DNA of 64,000 nt, taken from Weeksellaceae bacterium. GTDB taxonomy: Bacteria; Bacteroidota; Bacteroidia; Flavobacteriales; Weeksellaceae. The notes beneath the pieces are model-generated. The model saw nothing but the letters and a program-made list of their open reading frames with translations, was not told the origin of the DNA and made no database searches. A program made the translations under genes and the position numbers. This document shows, in pieces, positions 36,245-45,152 of the stretch (its first letter is position 1; each line of letters opens with the position of its first letter). The DNA lies in the NCBI GenBank assembly GCA_949788275.1, contig OX460916.1, forward strand, positions 2,790,001-2,854,000, in the 5' to 3' direction.

Positions 36245-37138
36245 TTACTTTATTTTTTGAACAATATAGATCATGGATGAATATTGATTACTTTGTTTTG
36301 CTTTTAAATTAGACCAAGAAGCTTTGAGAAAAGCACTGATCCATTTTAATTGATTCCCTCTGTATTTTTCAGAAAGTAAGCTCACGTAGTAGGCATCCAA
36401 TTTCATTGGATAGCTACTTTCAATTTTCATACCAAACTGCTTTAAGACCGCTTGTAAACTGTCGTGATTAAAATGCCATAAATGCCTTGGGACATCGTAA
36501 GCCGCCCAATGTTTTCCATAGATTTTCGCATCATGGGATGCATGGTTTGGAAGAGCAAGAATTAATGTTCCATCATCCTTTAAATGATTTCTTAATTGGA
36601 TAAGAATTTCGTTTAAATTGGGGATATGTTCCAAGACATGCCAAAGCGTGATAATATCGTAGGTTTCCGTGGAGTCTTTCAGCGAAGAATGCATGATGTG
36701 GTGATCACCTATTTTTTGTTTGGCAATTTGACGTGCTTTTTCATCGGGTTCAAAACCGGTTACCTGATAATCTTTGGTTTGAAGGAAGGCTAAAAAGTCA
36801 CCAACACCACAACCGTAATCCAGTATTTTCTTACCCGTAGTTTTTTTCTTTAGCAGGGCGTATTTATTCGTCAGGTTAATTTTTTTAGCCTGTTGGTATA
36901 CTTTTTCAAAGAGCGATCTATTCCCATCGGTGTGAGAAATATAGTTTTCACTTTCGTAATAACGACTTAAATGATCAATTGGTTGGGGATAGGTAAACCA
37001 TAATTTGGTTGCCTGATCTTCCCTAATTTCAAAGCTTTCTTTGCTTAAGAATTCATCGCGTAAGTCGAGAACTTTGGTTCCTTCAAAACCTTGCATCGAC
37101 GAATTATCTCGAATTGTTTCACGTGGAACATTGCCCAT
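36245..37138 (-). CDS. Class I SAM-dependent methyltransferase
   Basis: A 297-residue methyltransferase. The SAM-binding motif KILDYGCGVGDFLAF lies near 105-119, followed by the acidic loop VTGFEPDE and the motif TYDIITLWHVLEHI. Flavobacterial relatives normally begin with a zinc-ribbon-like segment with four Cys; here the matching stretch (VLDLRDEFLSKESFEIREDQATKLWFTYPQP, residues 22-52) has no Cys. The first codons (MGNVPRETI) contain a parS-like site. An internal ATG at 37096 would leave that site outside the gene. It begins one base after the mnmG stop codon. Confidence 0.85.
   Translation of the reverse strand: MGNVPRETIRDNSSMQGFEGTKVLDLRDEFLSKESFEIREDQATKLWFTYPQPIDHLSRYYESENYISHTDGNRSLFEKVYQQAKKINLTNKYALLKKKTTGKKILDYGCGVGDFLAFLQTKDYQVTGFEPDEKARQIAKQKIGDHHIMHSSLKDSTETYDIITLWHVLEHIPNLNEILIQLRNHLKDDGTLILALPNHASHDAKIYGKHWAAYDVPRHLWHFNHDSLQAVLKQFGMKIESSYPMKLDAYYVSLLSEKYRGNQLKWISAFLKASWSNLKAKQSNQYSSMIYIVQKIK
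37115..37130. promoter_or_regulatory. parS-like ParB-binding site 1
   Basis: TGTTTCACGTGGAACA matches the conserved parS centromere consensus TGTTNCACGTGNAACA at every fixed position and is palindromic except for one pair. It lies inside the first codons of the methyltransferase gene (coding for NVPRET) and just past the end of mnmG. ParB binding is inferred from the sequence match only. Confidence 0.75.
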
Positions 37139-37139
37139 A

Positions 37140-39011
37140 TTATCGGCCCATATAAATTAATAATACACTAATATCTGCTGGTGAAATTCCACTAATTCGC
37201 GATGCCTGTGCGACGGTTGAAGGACGTACAGACGAAAGTTTTTGACGGGCTTCGATCGACATAGAGCCAAAAGAATGGTAGTCGATATGATCGGGAATTT
37301 TTAGATTTTCTAAACGAATTAATTTATCCGCATTGTTTTGTTCTTTCTTGATATACCCCTTGTACTTGATTTGAATTTCGGTTTGTTCAAGTTCTTCTTG
37401 ATCGTATTGATTTTCCTCGACAAAGGTTTTTACGCGTTCTAGTTGGATCATATCCGCTAGTTTTAATTCTGGTCGAGCGATCACAGGCAGCATCTTATTC
37501 GCTTGTTTTAGGGGAGTTCCTCCACGCGATTCGATGACAGGATTGATCTCTTCAGGTTTTATTGAATGCTCTTCAAAGTACACCCGTAATGCTTCTGCTT
37601 TGCTGTATTTTTCTTCTACCCGTTTTAGGCGTTCGTTGGAAGCTAAACCAATTGCATGGCCTTTTAGGGTTAGGCGTTCATCGGCATTGTCTTGGCGCAA
37701 TAAGATTCTGTATTCAGCGCGTGACGTAAACATACGATACGGTTCTTCGGTTCCTTTCGTGATTAAATCATCGATTAATACCCCGATGTAGGCCTCGTTT
37801 CGCTGTAGAATTAACGGCTCTTGTTCTTTTATTTTTAGGGCGGCATTAATCCCTGCCATTAAGCCTTGGGCTGCTGCTTCTTCATAACCTGTGGTTCCAT
37901 TGATTTGACCAGCGCAATAAAGTCCCTCAACCGGTTTGGTTTCCAAGGTATGTTTTAATTGTGTTGGGGCAAAGTAATCGTATTCGATGGCATAGCCTGG
38001 GCGGAAAATTTTGACGTTTTCGAAGCCAGGAACTGAACGAAGCGCTTTAGCTTGTACATCATCGGGAAGTGACGTCGAGAATCCATTGATGTAATATTCA
38101 ACGGTATTCCATCCCTCTGGTTCAGCAAATATTTGATGACGGTCTTTTTCAGCGAATCGATTAATTTTATCTTCAATCGAAGGGCAGTAACGTGGGCCAG
38201 TGGATTGAATCGTCCCGTTAAACATCGGTGAACGATCGAATCCTTCGCGCAATAGGTCGTGTACTTCTTGATTGGTATAGGTGATCCAACAACTGCGTTG
38301 ATGGATTAATTTAGGGGTTTCGGTATAGGAAAACTTACTTGGATTTTCATCACCAGGTTGTTCGATCATTTTACTGTAATCGATTGAACGACCATCGACT
38401 CTTGGTGGAGTTCCTGTTTTCATTCTTCCTGAAGTAAATCCAAGATCAATCATATGTTCGGTGATTCCAAAAGCGGCAGATTCACCCATTCTTCCGCCAC
38501 CAAATTGTTTCTCTCCGATATGGATTAACCCATTTAGGAAGGTACCATTGGTTAAAATAACGGCTTTCGAACGGATACTCATACCCATGGCTGTCCGTAC
38601 GCCGCACGCTTTACCATTTTCGATGATTAATGAATTCACCATGTCTTGGAAAAAATCGAGCATCGGAATACCTTCTAGCGTTAAACGCCATTCTTCTGCA
38701 AAACGCATCCGATCCGATTGGGCTCTTGGGCTCCACATGGCCGGGCCTTTCGACTGGTTCAGCATTTTGAATTGAATCATTGTTTTATCGGTAATAATTC
38801 CCGAGTAACCGCCCAGGGCGTCAATTTCACGGACTATTTGCCCTTTTGCAATTCCGCCCATGGCCGGATTACAAGACATTTGGGCGATGTTCTGAAGATT
38901 CATGGTCACCAATAAGGTTTTTACACCAAGATTGGCTGCTGCTGCGGCTGCTTCGGCACCTGCGTGCCCACCACCAACAACAATTACATCATATTCTGAT
39001 TGAAAGATCAT
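37140..39011 (-). CDS. mnmG: tRNA uridine-5-carboxymethylaminomethyl modification enzyme MnmG (GidA)
   Basis: A 623-residue FAD-binding protein, the usual length. The N-terminal dinucleotide-binding fold VIVVGGGHAGAEAA and the signature CNPAMGGIAKGQIVREIDALGG are intact, as is GLYCAGQINGTTGYEEAAAQG. With MnmE it adds the carboxymethylaminomethyl group to U34 of certain tRNAs. It lies between ybeY upstream and a methyltransferase downstream and is flanked by two parS-like sites. In many bacteria gidA is close to the replication origin. Confidence 0.98.
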   Translation of the reverse strand: MIFQSEYDVIVVGGGHAGAEAAAAAANLGVKTLLVTMNLQNIAQMSCNPAMGGIAKGQIVREIDALGGYSGIITDKTMIQFKMLNQSKGPAMWSPRAQSDRMRFAEEWRLTLEGIPMLDFFQDMVNSLIIENGKACGVRTAMGMSIRSKAVILTNGTFLNGLIHIGEKQFGGGRMGESAAFGITEHMIDLGFTSGRMKTGTPPRVDGRSIDYSKMIEQPGDENPSKFSYTETPKLIHQRSCWITYTNQEVHDLLREGFDRSPMFNGTIQSTGPRYCPSIEDKINRFAEKDRHQIFAEPEGWNTVEYYINGFSTSLPDDVQAKALRSVPGFENVKIFRPGYAIEYDYFAPTQLKHTLETKPVEGLYCAGQINGTTGYEEAAAQGLMAGINAALKIKEQEPLILQRNEAYIGVLIDDLITKGTEEPYRMFTSRAEYRILLRQDNADERLTLKGHAIGLASNERLKRVEEKYSKAEALRVYFEEHSIKPEEINPVIESRGGTPLKQANKMLPVIARPELKLADMIQLERVKTFVEENQYDQEELEQTEIQIKYKGYIKKEQNNADKLIRLENLKIPDHIDYHSFGSMSIEARQKLSSVRPSTVAQASRISGISPADISVLLIYMGR

Positions 39012-39040
39012 TCGTTGATTATTATAAGTTAAATGCGAAA

Positions 39041-39056
39041 TGTTCCACGTGGAACA
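39041..39056. promoter_or_regulatory. parS-like ParB-binding site 2 (perfect palindrome)
   Basis: TGTTCCACGTGGAACA is a perfect 16-bp palindrome and matches the parS consensus at every conserved position. It occupies most of the 46-bp gap between the ybeY stop and the mnmG start. The two sites are 1926 bp apart, one at each end of mnmG. Only these two CACGTG-centred parS matches were seen in the window. Confidence 0.82.
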
Positions 39057-39057
39057 T

Positions 39058-39480
39058 TTAAGCGGTCGGTAAAGAAAAACGGTTTATGTAGAAATCTTCT
39101 TTTTCTGTCATAAGGGCTTTTTCTTCATCTTCCTTGTCTAAGTAGCCAGCGAAGTGCAAAATTCCATGCACCATCACACGGGCTAATTCAAGTTCAAACG
39201 ACACATGATTGTCGTGAGCGTTTTCACGGATACGATCTACACTGATGAAAATATCACCCATCAATACATCCTCTTCGGAATTGTCGAACCCAATCACATC
39301 GGTGTAGTAGTCGTGATCTAAATACTGACGGTTGATGTCTAATAAATAATCGTCATCACAGAAAATATAGTTCAATTCGCCAAAGGTTTTTCCTTCTTCC
39401 TTCATGCTTTCTGTTATCCACGCAATCCAAGCGGATTCGTTTTCTATACAAAAATCTGTTTCGTAAAATAATTCTATCAT
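39058..39480 (-). CDS. ybeY: Endoribonuclease YbeY
   Basis: A 140-residue metalloprotein that matures 16S rRNA and takes part in ribosome quality control. The zinc motif is HGILHFAGYLDKEDEEK (about 109-125). The first two His are conserved; the third ligand, usually His in GYDH, is replaced by a GYxDK arrangement as commonly seen in Bacteroidota. The gene lies 5 bp after the patatin gene and just before mnmG, all on the same strand. Confidence 0.93.
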   Translation of the reverse strand: MIELFYETDFCIENESAWIAWITESMKEEGKTFGELNYIFCDDDYLLDINRQYLDHDYYTDVIGFDNSEEDVLMGDIFISVDRIRENAHDNHVSFELELARVMVHGILHFAGYLDKEDEEKALMTEKEDFYINRFSLPTA

Positions 39481-39485
39481 TGTTG

Positions 39486-41693
39486 TTAAAACCAGTATCC
39501 TAAACTCAAGTTAAATAAACCTTTTTTTGTGTTGGGTGAATAGGACCAAATGAAATTTAAAGGTCCTAAAGGACTATCATACCCATACCCAAGACCATAC
39601 CCAATATACTCGTAATCTGTTAGACTCAGCTGCTTGAATTCTTCTTCGAAGTTTCCGATGTTGATGAGCGCACTCGCATAGTGGTTTTTTAAAATTTTAG
39701 CCTGAATATGGGACCCTAAAACCAATTTGTTGTTGGATAATGCGGAAGCAAAGGGAAGCCCATAGAATTTGGTGTAATTCAGGAATCTTTGTTCAACATA
39801 ACCACCCACAATGTATTTTTGAGGATCCGTATTGTTCCCATTAAAAAAGGTTCCAAAGTTAGCAGTAAATCTGTAACTTAAGAAATTATTTATGTGAAAA
39901 TTCTTCTCTAAAGAAGCCTCTAATTCATAAATTTTATCAAAGTCTTTCACATTGGAATCGAATAAATATTTTAGATTTCCATCAAATTTTATTCCGCGCG
40001 TGGGGTAGTTGGGGTTATTCCGATTATCTGCTTTGATATACGCATAGCCTTTCCAGTAATATCCGCGGTCTTTTACATTGAGCGGATAGCTTGGCGAGTT
40101 AATGATGTTTCGAGTAAACATAGAACTTATCTGATGTTCTAATCCGCCTCCAATCGCATAGCGTTCTTTTAACGTGGACTGAACATAGAGTTGGGTGACG
40201 TAATCTTTAAAGGTATAATTAATCTCATTAAGATCACTATCCAATGCTCCTCTAACAAAATTGAAGTTCACTTCTTTGCTGAATTTATGCATCCGTGAGT
40301 TAATCCCTATACTTGGATAATGACCATTATCCATAAAATAATTGAAATTATAACGTCCGAAATCCCCCATCACAATATCAGCTGAAAGGGTTGAATTTCG
40401 AACCAACAAGTTTTTAAAGGTAAAATTAACCAACAATCCCGTTTTGAAAAAATCGTCGTAATGCAAACCGAAACGAACCGATTGTTTAGACATTTTTTCG
40501 GTAAGAAATAACTTTAACGTGTAATCATTTTCATCATCGTTGACCAATTTATATTCCACTTTACTGTAATTCCCAGAGGCATAGAGGCGATTAATCCCAT
40601 CGCGTATATCGGTATAGTTCAGCAATTGGGGGGTTTTGACTTGGAGTTTTCCTTGGACATAATTTTTATTGTAAACATCATCACCTTCAAGTTCTACGCG
40701 GCGGATTAAGAAGAAATCTTTGTCTTCAATTTCCCTCCGATGCATGGTAAGATTTCCTTGGCGTTGAGCAATGGCTTGTAATTCGGTGAATTTATCTTCA
40801 CCAGCGACTAAACCTCGCTTAATAATAGGGTCTACCTGATCAAAACTGGTGACGCCATAACCCGACATATCCGGTATAATCATTAGATCGATTAATTTTT
40901 TTTGTTCAGCCGACTTTTTGGCGATGTTAAAGGTGATAATTTGAATAAGGGTCTCCGTCGCTGATGTAATTTCTTCTTGCTTTTTTAATCCATCTTCTAA
41001 GTCAACGCCAATTAAGATATCAGCACCCATATCTTTTACTTCTTGGGCTGGGAAGTTATTTAAAACACCGCCATCCACATACATTCTCCCATCGATTAGT
41101 ACGGGTTCTATCATGGAAGGATAAGCCCCGCTTGCTAGAACAACTTTGGGTAAAAAACCGTTTCTAAAAACTTTTTCTTGCCCCGTTTCAATATCCGTGG
41201 CCACACAAACAAAAGGAATCTCTAATTGATTAAAATCGTCTATTTGATGTACATGTCGGAAGAGATAGGTCAATACATCAAGTGGACCTTGACCCGAAGA
41301 AATCGCATGCGGAATGCGCATTTTAAAATTATCGAAGGGCAGTTCTAAGATGTATTTTTCTTTGTACGTTTTATCAAAAAAAGGAATGTCCCGACGGTTT
41401 TTATTGTTGGTGATAAGAGCTGTTAAATCTAATTCATGAATAATCTCAGTCAACTGTTCTGGCGTATAGCCCGCGGCATAAAGTCCTCCAATAATAGCTC
41501 CCATACTGGTTCCTCCAATATAATCAATTTTAATTCCCGCCTCTTCTATTTTTTTTAGTGCACCGATATGCGCATAGCCCTTTGCGCCACCACCACTAAG
41601 GATTACACCAACTTTTGGGCGGTCGGTTGGTGAAGGAGATTGTGCCCAAGACAGGAATGGAAACAATAACGTTAGGAGTAATAGTTGACGCAT
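39486..41693 (-). CDS. Patatin-like phospholipase with BamA/TamA-type outer-membrane barrel
   Basis: A 735-residue secreted protein. After a signal peptide (1-17, ending SWAQS) comes a patatin domain with the oxyanion loop GGGAKG (34-39), nucleophile Ser63 in GGTSMG and catalytic Asp207 in DGG. Then follow a POTRA-like region (about 330-410, VELEGDDVYNKNYVQGKL) and a C-terminal beta-barrel of the surface-antigen type ending in the aromatic residue Phe. The layout matches type Vd (PlpD-like) autotransporters. A lipase exported to or through the outer membrane is expected. Confidence 0.88.
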   Translation of the reverse strand: MRQLLLLTLLFPFLSWAQSPSPTDRPKVGVILSGGGAKGYAHIGALKKIEEAGIKIDYIGGTSMGAIIGGLYAAGYTPEQLTEIIHELDLTALITNNKNRRDIPFFDKTYKEKYILELPFDNFKMRIPHAISSGQGPLDVLTYLFRHVHQIDDFNQLEIPFVCVATDIETGQEKVFRNGFLPKVVLASGAYPSMIEPVLIDGRMYVDGGVLNNFPAQEVKDMGADILIGVDLEDGLKKQEEITSATETLIQIITFNIAKKSAEQKKLIDLMIIPDMSGYGVTSFDQVDPIIKRGLVAGEDKFTELQAIAQRQGNLTMHRREIEDKDFFLIRRVELEGDDVYNKNYVQGKLQVKTPQLLNYTDIRDGINRLYASGNYSKVEYKLVNDDENDYTLKLFLTEKMSKQSVRFGLHYDDFFKTGLLVNFTFKNLLVRNSTLSADIVMGDFGRYNFNYFMDNGHYPSIGINSRMHKFSKEVNFNFVRGALDSDLNEINYTFKDYVTQLYVQSTLKERYAIGGGLEHQISSMFTRNIINSPSYPLNVKDRGYYWKGYAYIKADNRNNPNYPTRGIKFDGNLKYLFDSNVKDFDKIYELEASLEKNFHINNFLSYRFTANFGTFFNGNNTDPQKYIVGGYVEQRFLNYTKFYGLPFASALSNNKLVLGSHIQAKILKNHYASALINIGNFEEEFKQLSLTDYEYIGYGLGYGYDSPLGPLNFIWSYSPNTKKGLFNLSLGYWF

Positions 41694-41780
41694 AATATAC
41701 TAATTAGGTTGCTGTGAATCGATTGCCTATAAAATTAACCTTTTAATTTAGATTTTAACAATTTTGTTAATTGTTTTTAC

Positions 41781-41814
41781 AAAAAAAAGAGCTGAACATC
41801 TCAACTCTTTTTTT
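41781..41814 (-). terminator. Terminator of murF-alr
   Basis: On the minus strand a stem of GAG and TGA blocks pairing with TCA and CTC (one mismatch pair) is flanked by an A run and a T run of seven or more. It lies directly after the murF-alr stop codon. Confidence 0.7.
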
Positions 41815-41821
41815 ATCTACT

Positions 41822-44284
41822 TTATTCTTTATAGTATACACGTTTAACGCGATAGGAGACCGAGGTCAGTACTTCGTATGGAATGGTGTTTAACCATTGA
41901 CTCACTTGCGAAAGACTAGGAGACTCACCAAAAATAGTAACCTGATCACCTTCTTGACAATTAATCTCAGAAACATCCACCATCATCATATCCATGCAAA
42001 TTGTTCCTATGATGGGCGCAAGCATTCCATTGATCGACACAGCTCCTTTTCCATAGCCTAAAGAGCGTCTTATCCCATCGGCATAGCCCACAGGCAGAGT
42101 TGCTATTTTGGTTCGTTTATCGGCAGTAAATCGTCGTCCATAACTTACAGTTTCGCCTGATTGTATTTCAGATATTTGCGAGATAACCGTTCTAAAACGA
42201 ACAACAGGGCGTAATTTATTCATAAATTCGGTATACTCTGAATAGCCATACATCCCTATTCCTAGACGAACCATATCATATTGATGCGCTGGATAGGCGA
42301 CTATTCCGGGTGAATTTAATGCGTGTTTAATCGGTTGTATCCCTAGAGATTCACAGATGTATTGGTAGGAATCATCAAAGCGTTTCAATTGATAATCGAC
42401 ATATTTTTTTTCATCCTTTATGTCGGCTGTCGCTAAATGGGTAAAAATTGATTTAACTTCTACTTGGGAATTTTTCTTTAAAAAGGCGACAAGTGATGGT
42501 AAATCGGATTCGTGAAAACCGAGGCGATTCATTCCTGTCTCCATTTTTAAGTGGATAGGATAACGCGCAGAGATTTGCTTTTCGTGTAATTTTTTTAAAA
42601 AGAATTCCAATACGCGTAAGCTGTATATTTCGGGTTCTAGTTGATAGTCGATCACGGTTGAATAACTGCTTTGTTCAGGATTCATCACAATAATTGGTAA
42701 TGTAATTCCTGCTTGTCTAAGCTCCTTTCCTTCATCAGCAATGGCAACCCCTAAATAATCGACAGCATTATTTTGAAGGGTGTTTGCAATTTCAAAACTC
42801 CCGGTTCCATAACTATTCGCTTTGACCATACACATTAATTTTGTGGTTGGTTTAAGCAGTGAACGATAGGTGTTGATATTCTCTTTGAGATGTTCAAGGT
42901 TAATTTCAAGAACCGTATCATGGGAACGTTTTTCAATCTCTTCTGAAATTTTCTCCAATTGAAACGGACGAGCACCTTTTAATAAAATGGCTTCATCGTG
43001 AATTTGTCTCGTGTTAAACTGAGCCAAATAATCATCGGTTGTTTTAAATGCGCGAACATTGGTTTCAAATAAATGTTTGTACGTTGCAATTTTCTCCCCA
43101 ATTAATACAACTTCTGTAAAATGATAGGGATTAACTAAACGGGCGACTTCAGCGTATAATGCATCATCTGTTAAATTGCTTTGAAGAATATCGGTTAATA
43201 TTAAGCTTTTTCGTTCTCTAGATTGTTGATTTAGCACATCTAGCCCAATTTTTAGAGAATTTAGGTCAGAATTGAACGAATCATTAATCAGGATTGAATC
43301 ATTGATCGCCTCCTTGATTTCAAGACGCATTTCAATGGGAATTAAACCGTTAAATTCATCTGTAATTTGCTTGTAATCAAGCGATAAGGCAATAAGGGCC
43401 GTAAGGCATATAAGGCTGTTTTTTATGGCTGCTTCATCGGTAAAAGGAATGCTATAATGGGTTGTTTCTTGATTATGTTCAATAGAAATCACGGTATTCT
43501 TTGTTCCTCGCTCAACAGTAAGCACTTGGACAGTTGCTTCTTTTGATTTACCGTAGGTTATTTTATCTGAATTAGACAATTCGGTGTCTTTTTGAATCAA
43601 CTTATGAAGATGCTGGTTGTCGATGTTGTAGATTAATTTCTCCACACCATGAAAGAGTTGAAGTTTTTCTTTGATCAATTCTTCTTCATCGATAAAATTT
43701 TCTAAATGAGCCGTTCCAATTTTGGTAAGAATTCCAATGGTTGGTTGAATCATCTCTGCTAAGAAATGCATCTCATTGGGTTTTGAAATACCAGCCTCTA
43801 AAATAGCCAACTCATGATCTTGATCCATTTGTAAAATAGAAAGAGGAACGCCTATTTGTGAATTATAACTTTTCGGGCTTCGGGTAATGGCAAGTTGTTT
43901 CCAAAGTAATTGATTTAACCACTCCTTGACAATTGTTTTGCCGTTACTTCCTGTTATCGCAATAACAGGGTATGTATACTGTTCCCGATGAAATTTAGCC
44001 CATTGTTGCAAAGCAACTAAAGGACTATCGACAATGATGAAGTTGGCATCGGTCAGTGTAGTGATTGATCGTTGAACAACGAAGTTACGAATACCTAATT
44101 CATAGGCTTTGTGCACATAGTGGTGTCCATTTTTTTGATTGCCCGAAAGTGCAAAGAAAATGCCATGAATTGGATTCACAATAATCCGAGAGTCAAAAAA
44201 AACCTCGTTGACGACTGTTTGGCCATCACCAATCAGTTGACCGTTGATGATGGTATTGATTTGATTTAAATTATAATTTTTCAA
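41822..44284 (-). CDS. murF-alr: Bifunctional MurF ligase / alanine racemase
   Basis: An 820-residue fusion. Residues 1-450 are MurF (UDP-MurNAc-tripeptide:D-Ala-D-Ala ligase) with ATP loop TGSNGKT (111-117) and the central [12 protein letters not shown]. Residues about 455-820 are alanine racemase, with the PLP-binding Lys in [12 protein letters not shown] and the substrate region RLGIGMYGY. The two steps lie at either end of D-Ala-D-Ala use in peptidoglycan synthesis. This fusion is known in Bacteroidota. Translation seems to start at TTG ([10 protein letters not shown]), 14 bases inside tdk. Confidence 0.95.
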   Translation of the reverse strand: MKNYNLNQINTIINGQLIGDGQTVVNEVFFDSRIIVNPIHGIFFALSGNQKNGHHYVHKAYELGIRNFVVQRSITTLTDANFIIVDSPLVALQQWAKFHREQYTYPVIAITGSNGKTIVKEWLNQLLWKQLAITRSPKSYNSQIGVPLSILQMDQDHELAILEAGISKPNEMHFLAEMIQPTIGILTKIGTAHLENFIDEEELIKEKLQLFHGVEKLIYNIDNQHLHKLIQKDTELSNSDKITYGKSKEATVQVLTVERGTKNTVISIEHNQETTHYSIPFTDEAAIKNSLICLTALIALSLDYKQITDEFNGLIPIEMRLEIKEAINDSILINDSFNSDLNSLKIGLDVLNQQSRERKSLILTDILQSNLTDDALYAEVARLVNPYHFTEVVLIGEKIATYKHLFETNVRAFKTTDDYLAQFNTRQIHDEAILLKGARPFQLEKISEEIEKRSHDTVLEINLEHLKENINTYRSLLKPTTKLMCMVKANSYGTGSFEIANTLQNNAVDYLGVAIADEGKELRQAGITLPIIVMNPEQSSYSTVIDYQLEPEIYSLRVLEFFLKKLHEKQISARYPIHLKMETGMNRLGFHESDLPSLVAFLKKNSQVEVKSIFTHLATADIKDEKKYVDYQLKRFDDSYQYICESLGIQPIKHALNSPGIVAYPAHQYDMVRLGIGMYGYSEYTEFMNKLRPVVRFRTVISQISEIQSGETVSYGRRFTADKRTKIATLPVGYADGIRRSLGYGKGAVSINGMLAPIIGTICMDMMMVDVSEINCQEGDQVTIFGESPSLSQVSQWLNTIPYEVLTSVSYRVKRVYYKE

Positions 44285-44867
44285 TGTTTATTTTGTTGTG
44301 TTCATCCCAAAAAGCTTGACGGCTTAAAGGTTCATACTCTTCAATTTCACCGAGCTCGACCAATTTGTCACTCGCAATTTTTCGGTGCGAATAATGTGCC
44401 AAATTTCCGGTTTTTACGCATATAGCATGAACTTTAGTTACATACTCCGCAGTAGCCATTAAGTAGGGCATAGGTCCAAAAGGGCGGCCTTTGAAGTCCA
44501 TGTCTAAACCAGCGATAATTACGCGTTTACCCTGATTGGCTAATTCATTGGCGACATCAACAATGCCCTGATCAAAGAATTGTGCTTCGTCAATCCCTAT
44601 CACGTCACAGTCTTCTGCTAATAATAAAATACTTGAGGAGTATTCCACAGGTGTGCTACTTATGGCGTTGTGATTATGAGAAACGACATCGCGATCAGCG
44701 TAGCGTGTATCAACAGTTGGCTTAAAAATTTCTACCCTTTGTTTCGCGAATTCAGCTCGTTTTAACCGGCGGATAAGTTCTTCTGTTTTTCCTGAAAACA
44801 TTGAGCCACAGATAACTTCTATCCATCCTGCTTTTTGATGATGGTGAAACGTATTTTCTAAAAACAT
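44271..44867 (-). CDS. tdk: Thymidine kinase
   Basis: A 198-residue type II thymidine kinase that makes dTMP from thymidine in the salvage pathway. The P-loop GSMFSGKT lies at 21-28, the Walker B region is [10 protein letters not shown] and the lasso-loop region is [18 protein letters not shown]. The four-Cys zinc site of many members is partly absent: one Cys is seen in [14 protein letters not shown]. The stop codon lies inside the start of murF-alr, so the genes are translationally coupled. Confidence 0.95.
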   Translation of the reverse strand: MFLENTFHHHQKAGWIEVICGSMFSGKTEELIRRLKRAEFAKQRVEIFKPTVDTRYADRDVVSHNHNAISSTPVEYSSSILLLAEDCDVIGIDEAQFFDQGIVDVANELANQGKRVIIAGLDMDFKGRPFGPMPYLMATAEYVTKVHAICVKTGNLAHYSHRKIASDKLVELGEIEEYEPLSRQAFWDEHNKINIEKL

Positions 44868-45152
44868 AGTGTAAAAGGTGTTAGTAAATTTAGTTGTACA
44901 AATTTAGGAATTATTAGAAGGTATTGATTAATTAAATAAATAAAATACAAAAAATGTCGAATGACAAAAGGTTTTAAAGAACGTTAAGAACGAGACATAG
45001 AAGAGGAGTCTTAGTCCGATAACTTATATTAAATCTATATTAGAGATGGTTATTACTTGATTTTTAATTAAAGTACTGACCAATATTAATTACTCAAGAA
45101 AAATGAATACCTTCGAAGATAATTTGCAAATTGCCATATTCTTCAATAGAAA

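Noticed and set aside
36096-37138. A frameshift in the methyltransferase to explain the missing Cys motif
   Set aside because: The frame is open throughout with family-like sequence both before and after the segment, so replacement is more likely than a sequencing error.
39020-39056. Short frames reading MFHVEH across the palindromic parS site on both strands
   Set aside because: Ten to eleven codons only, produced by the palindrome itself. They might affect translation coupling to mnmG but there is no evidence that they are genes.
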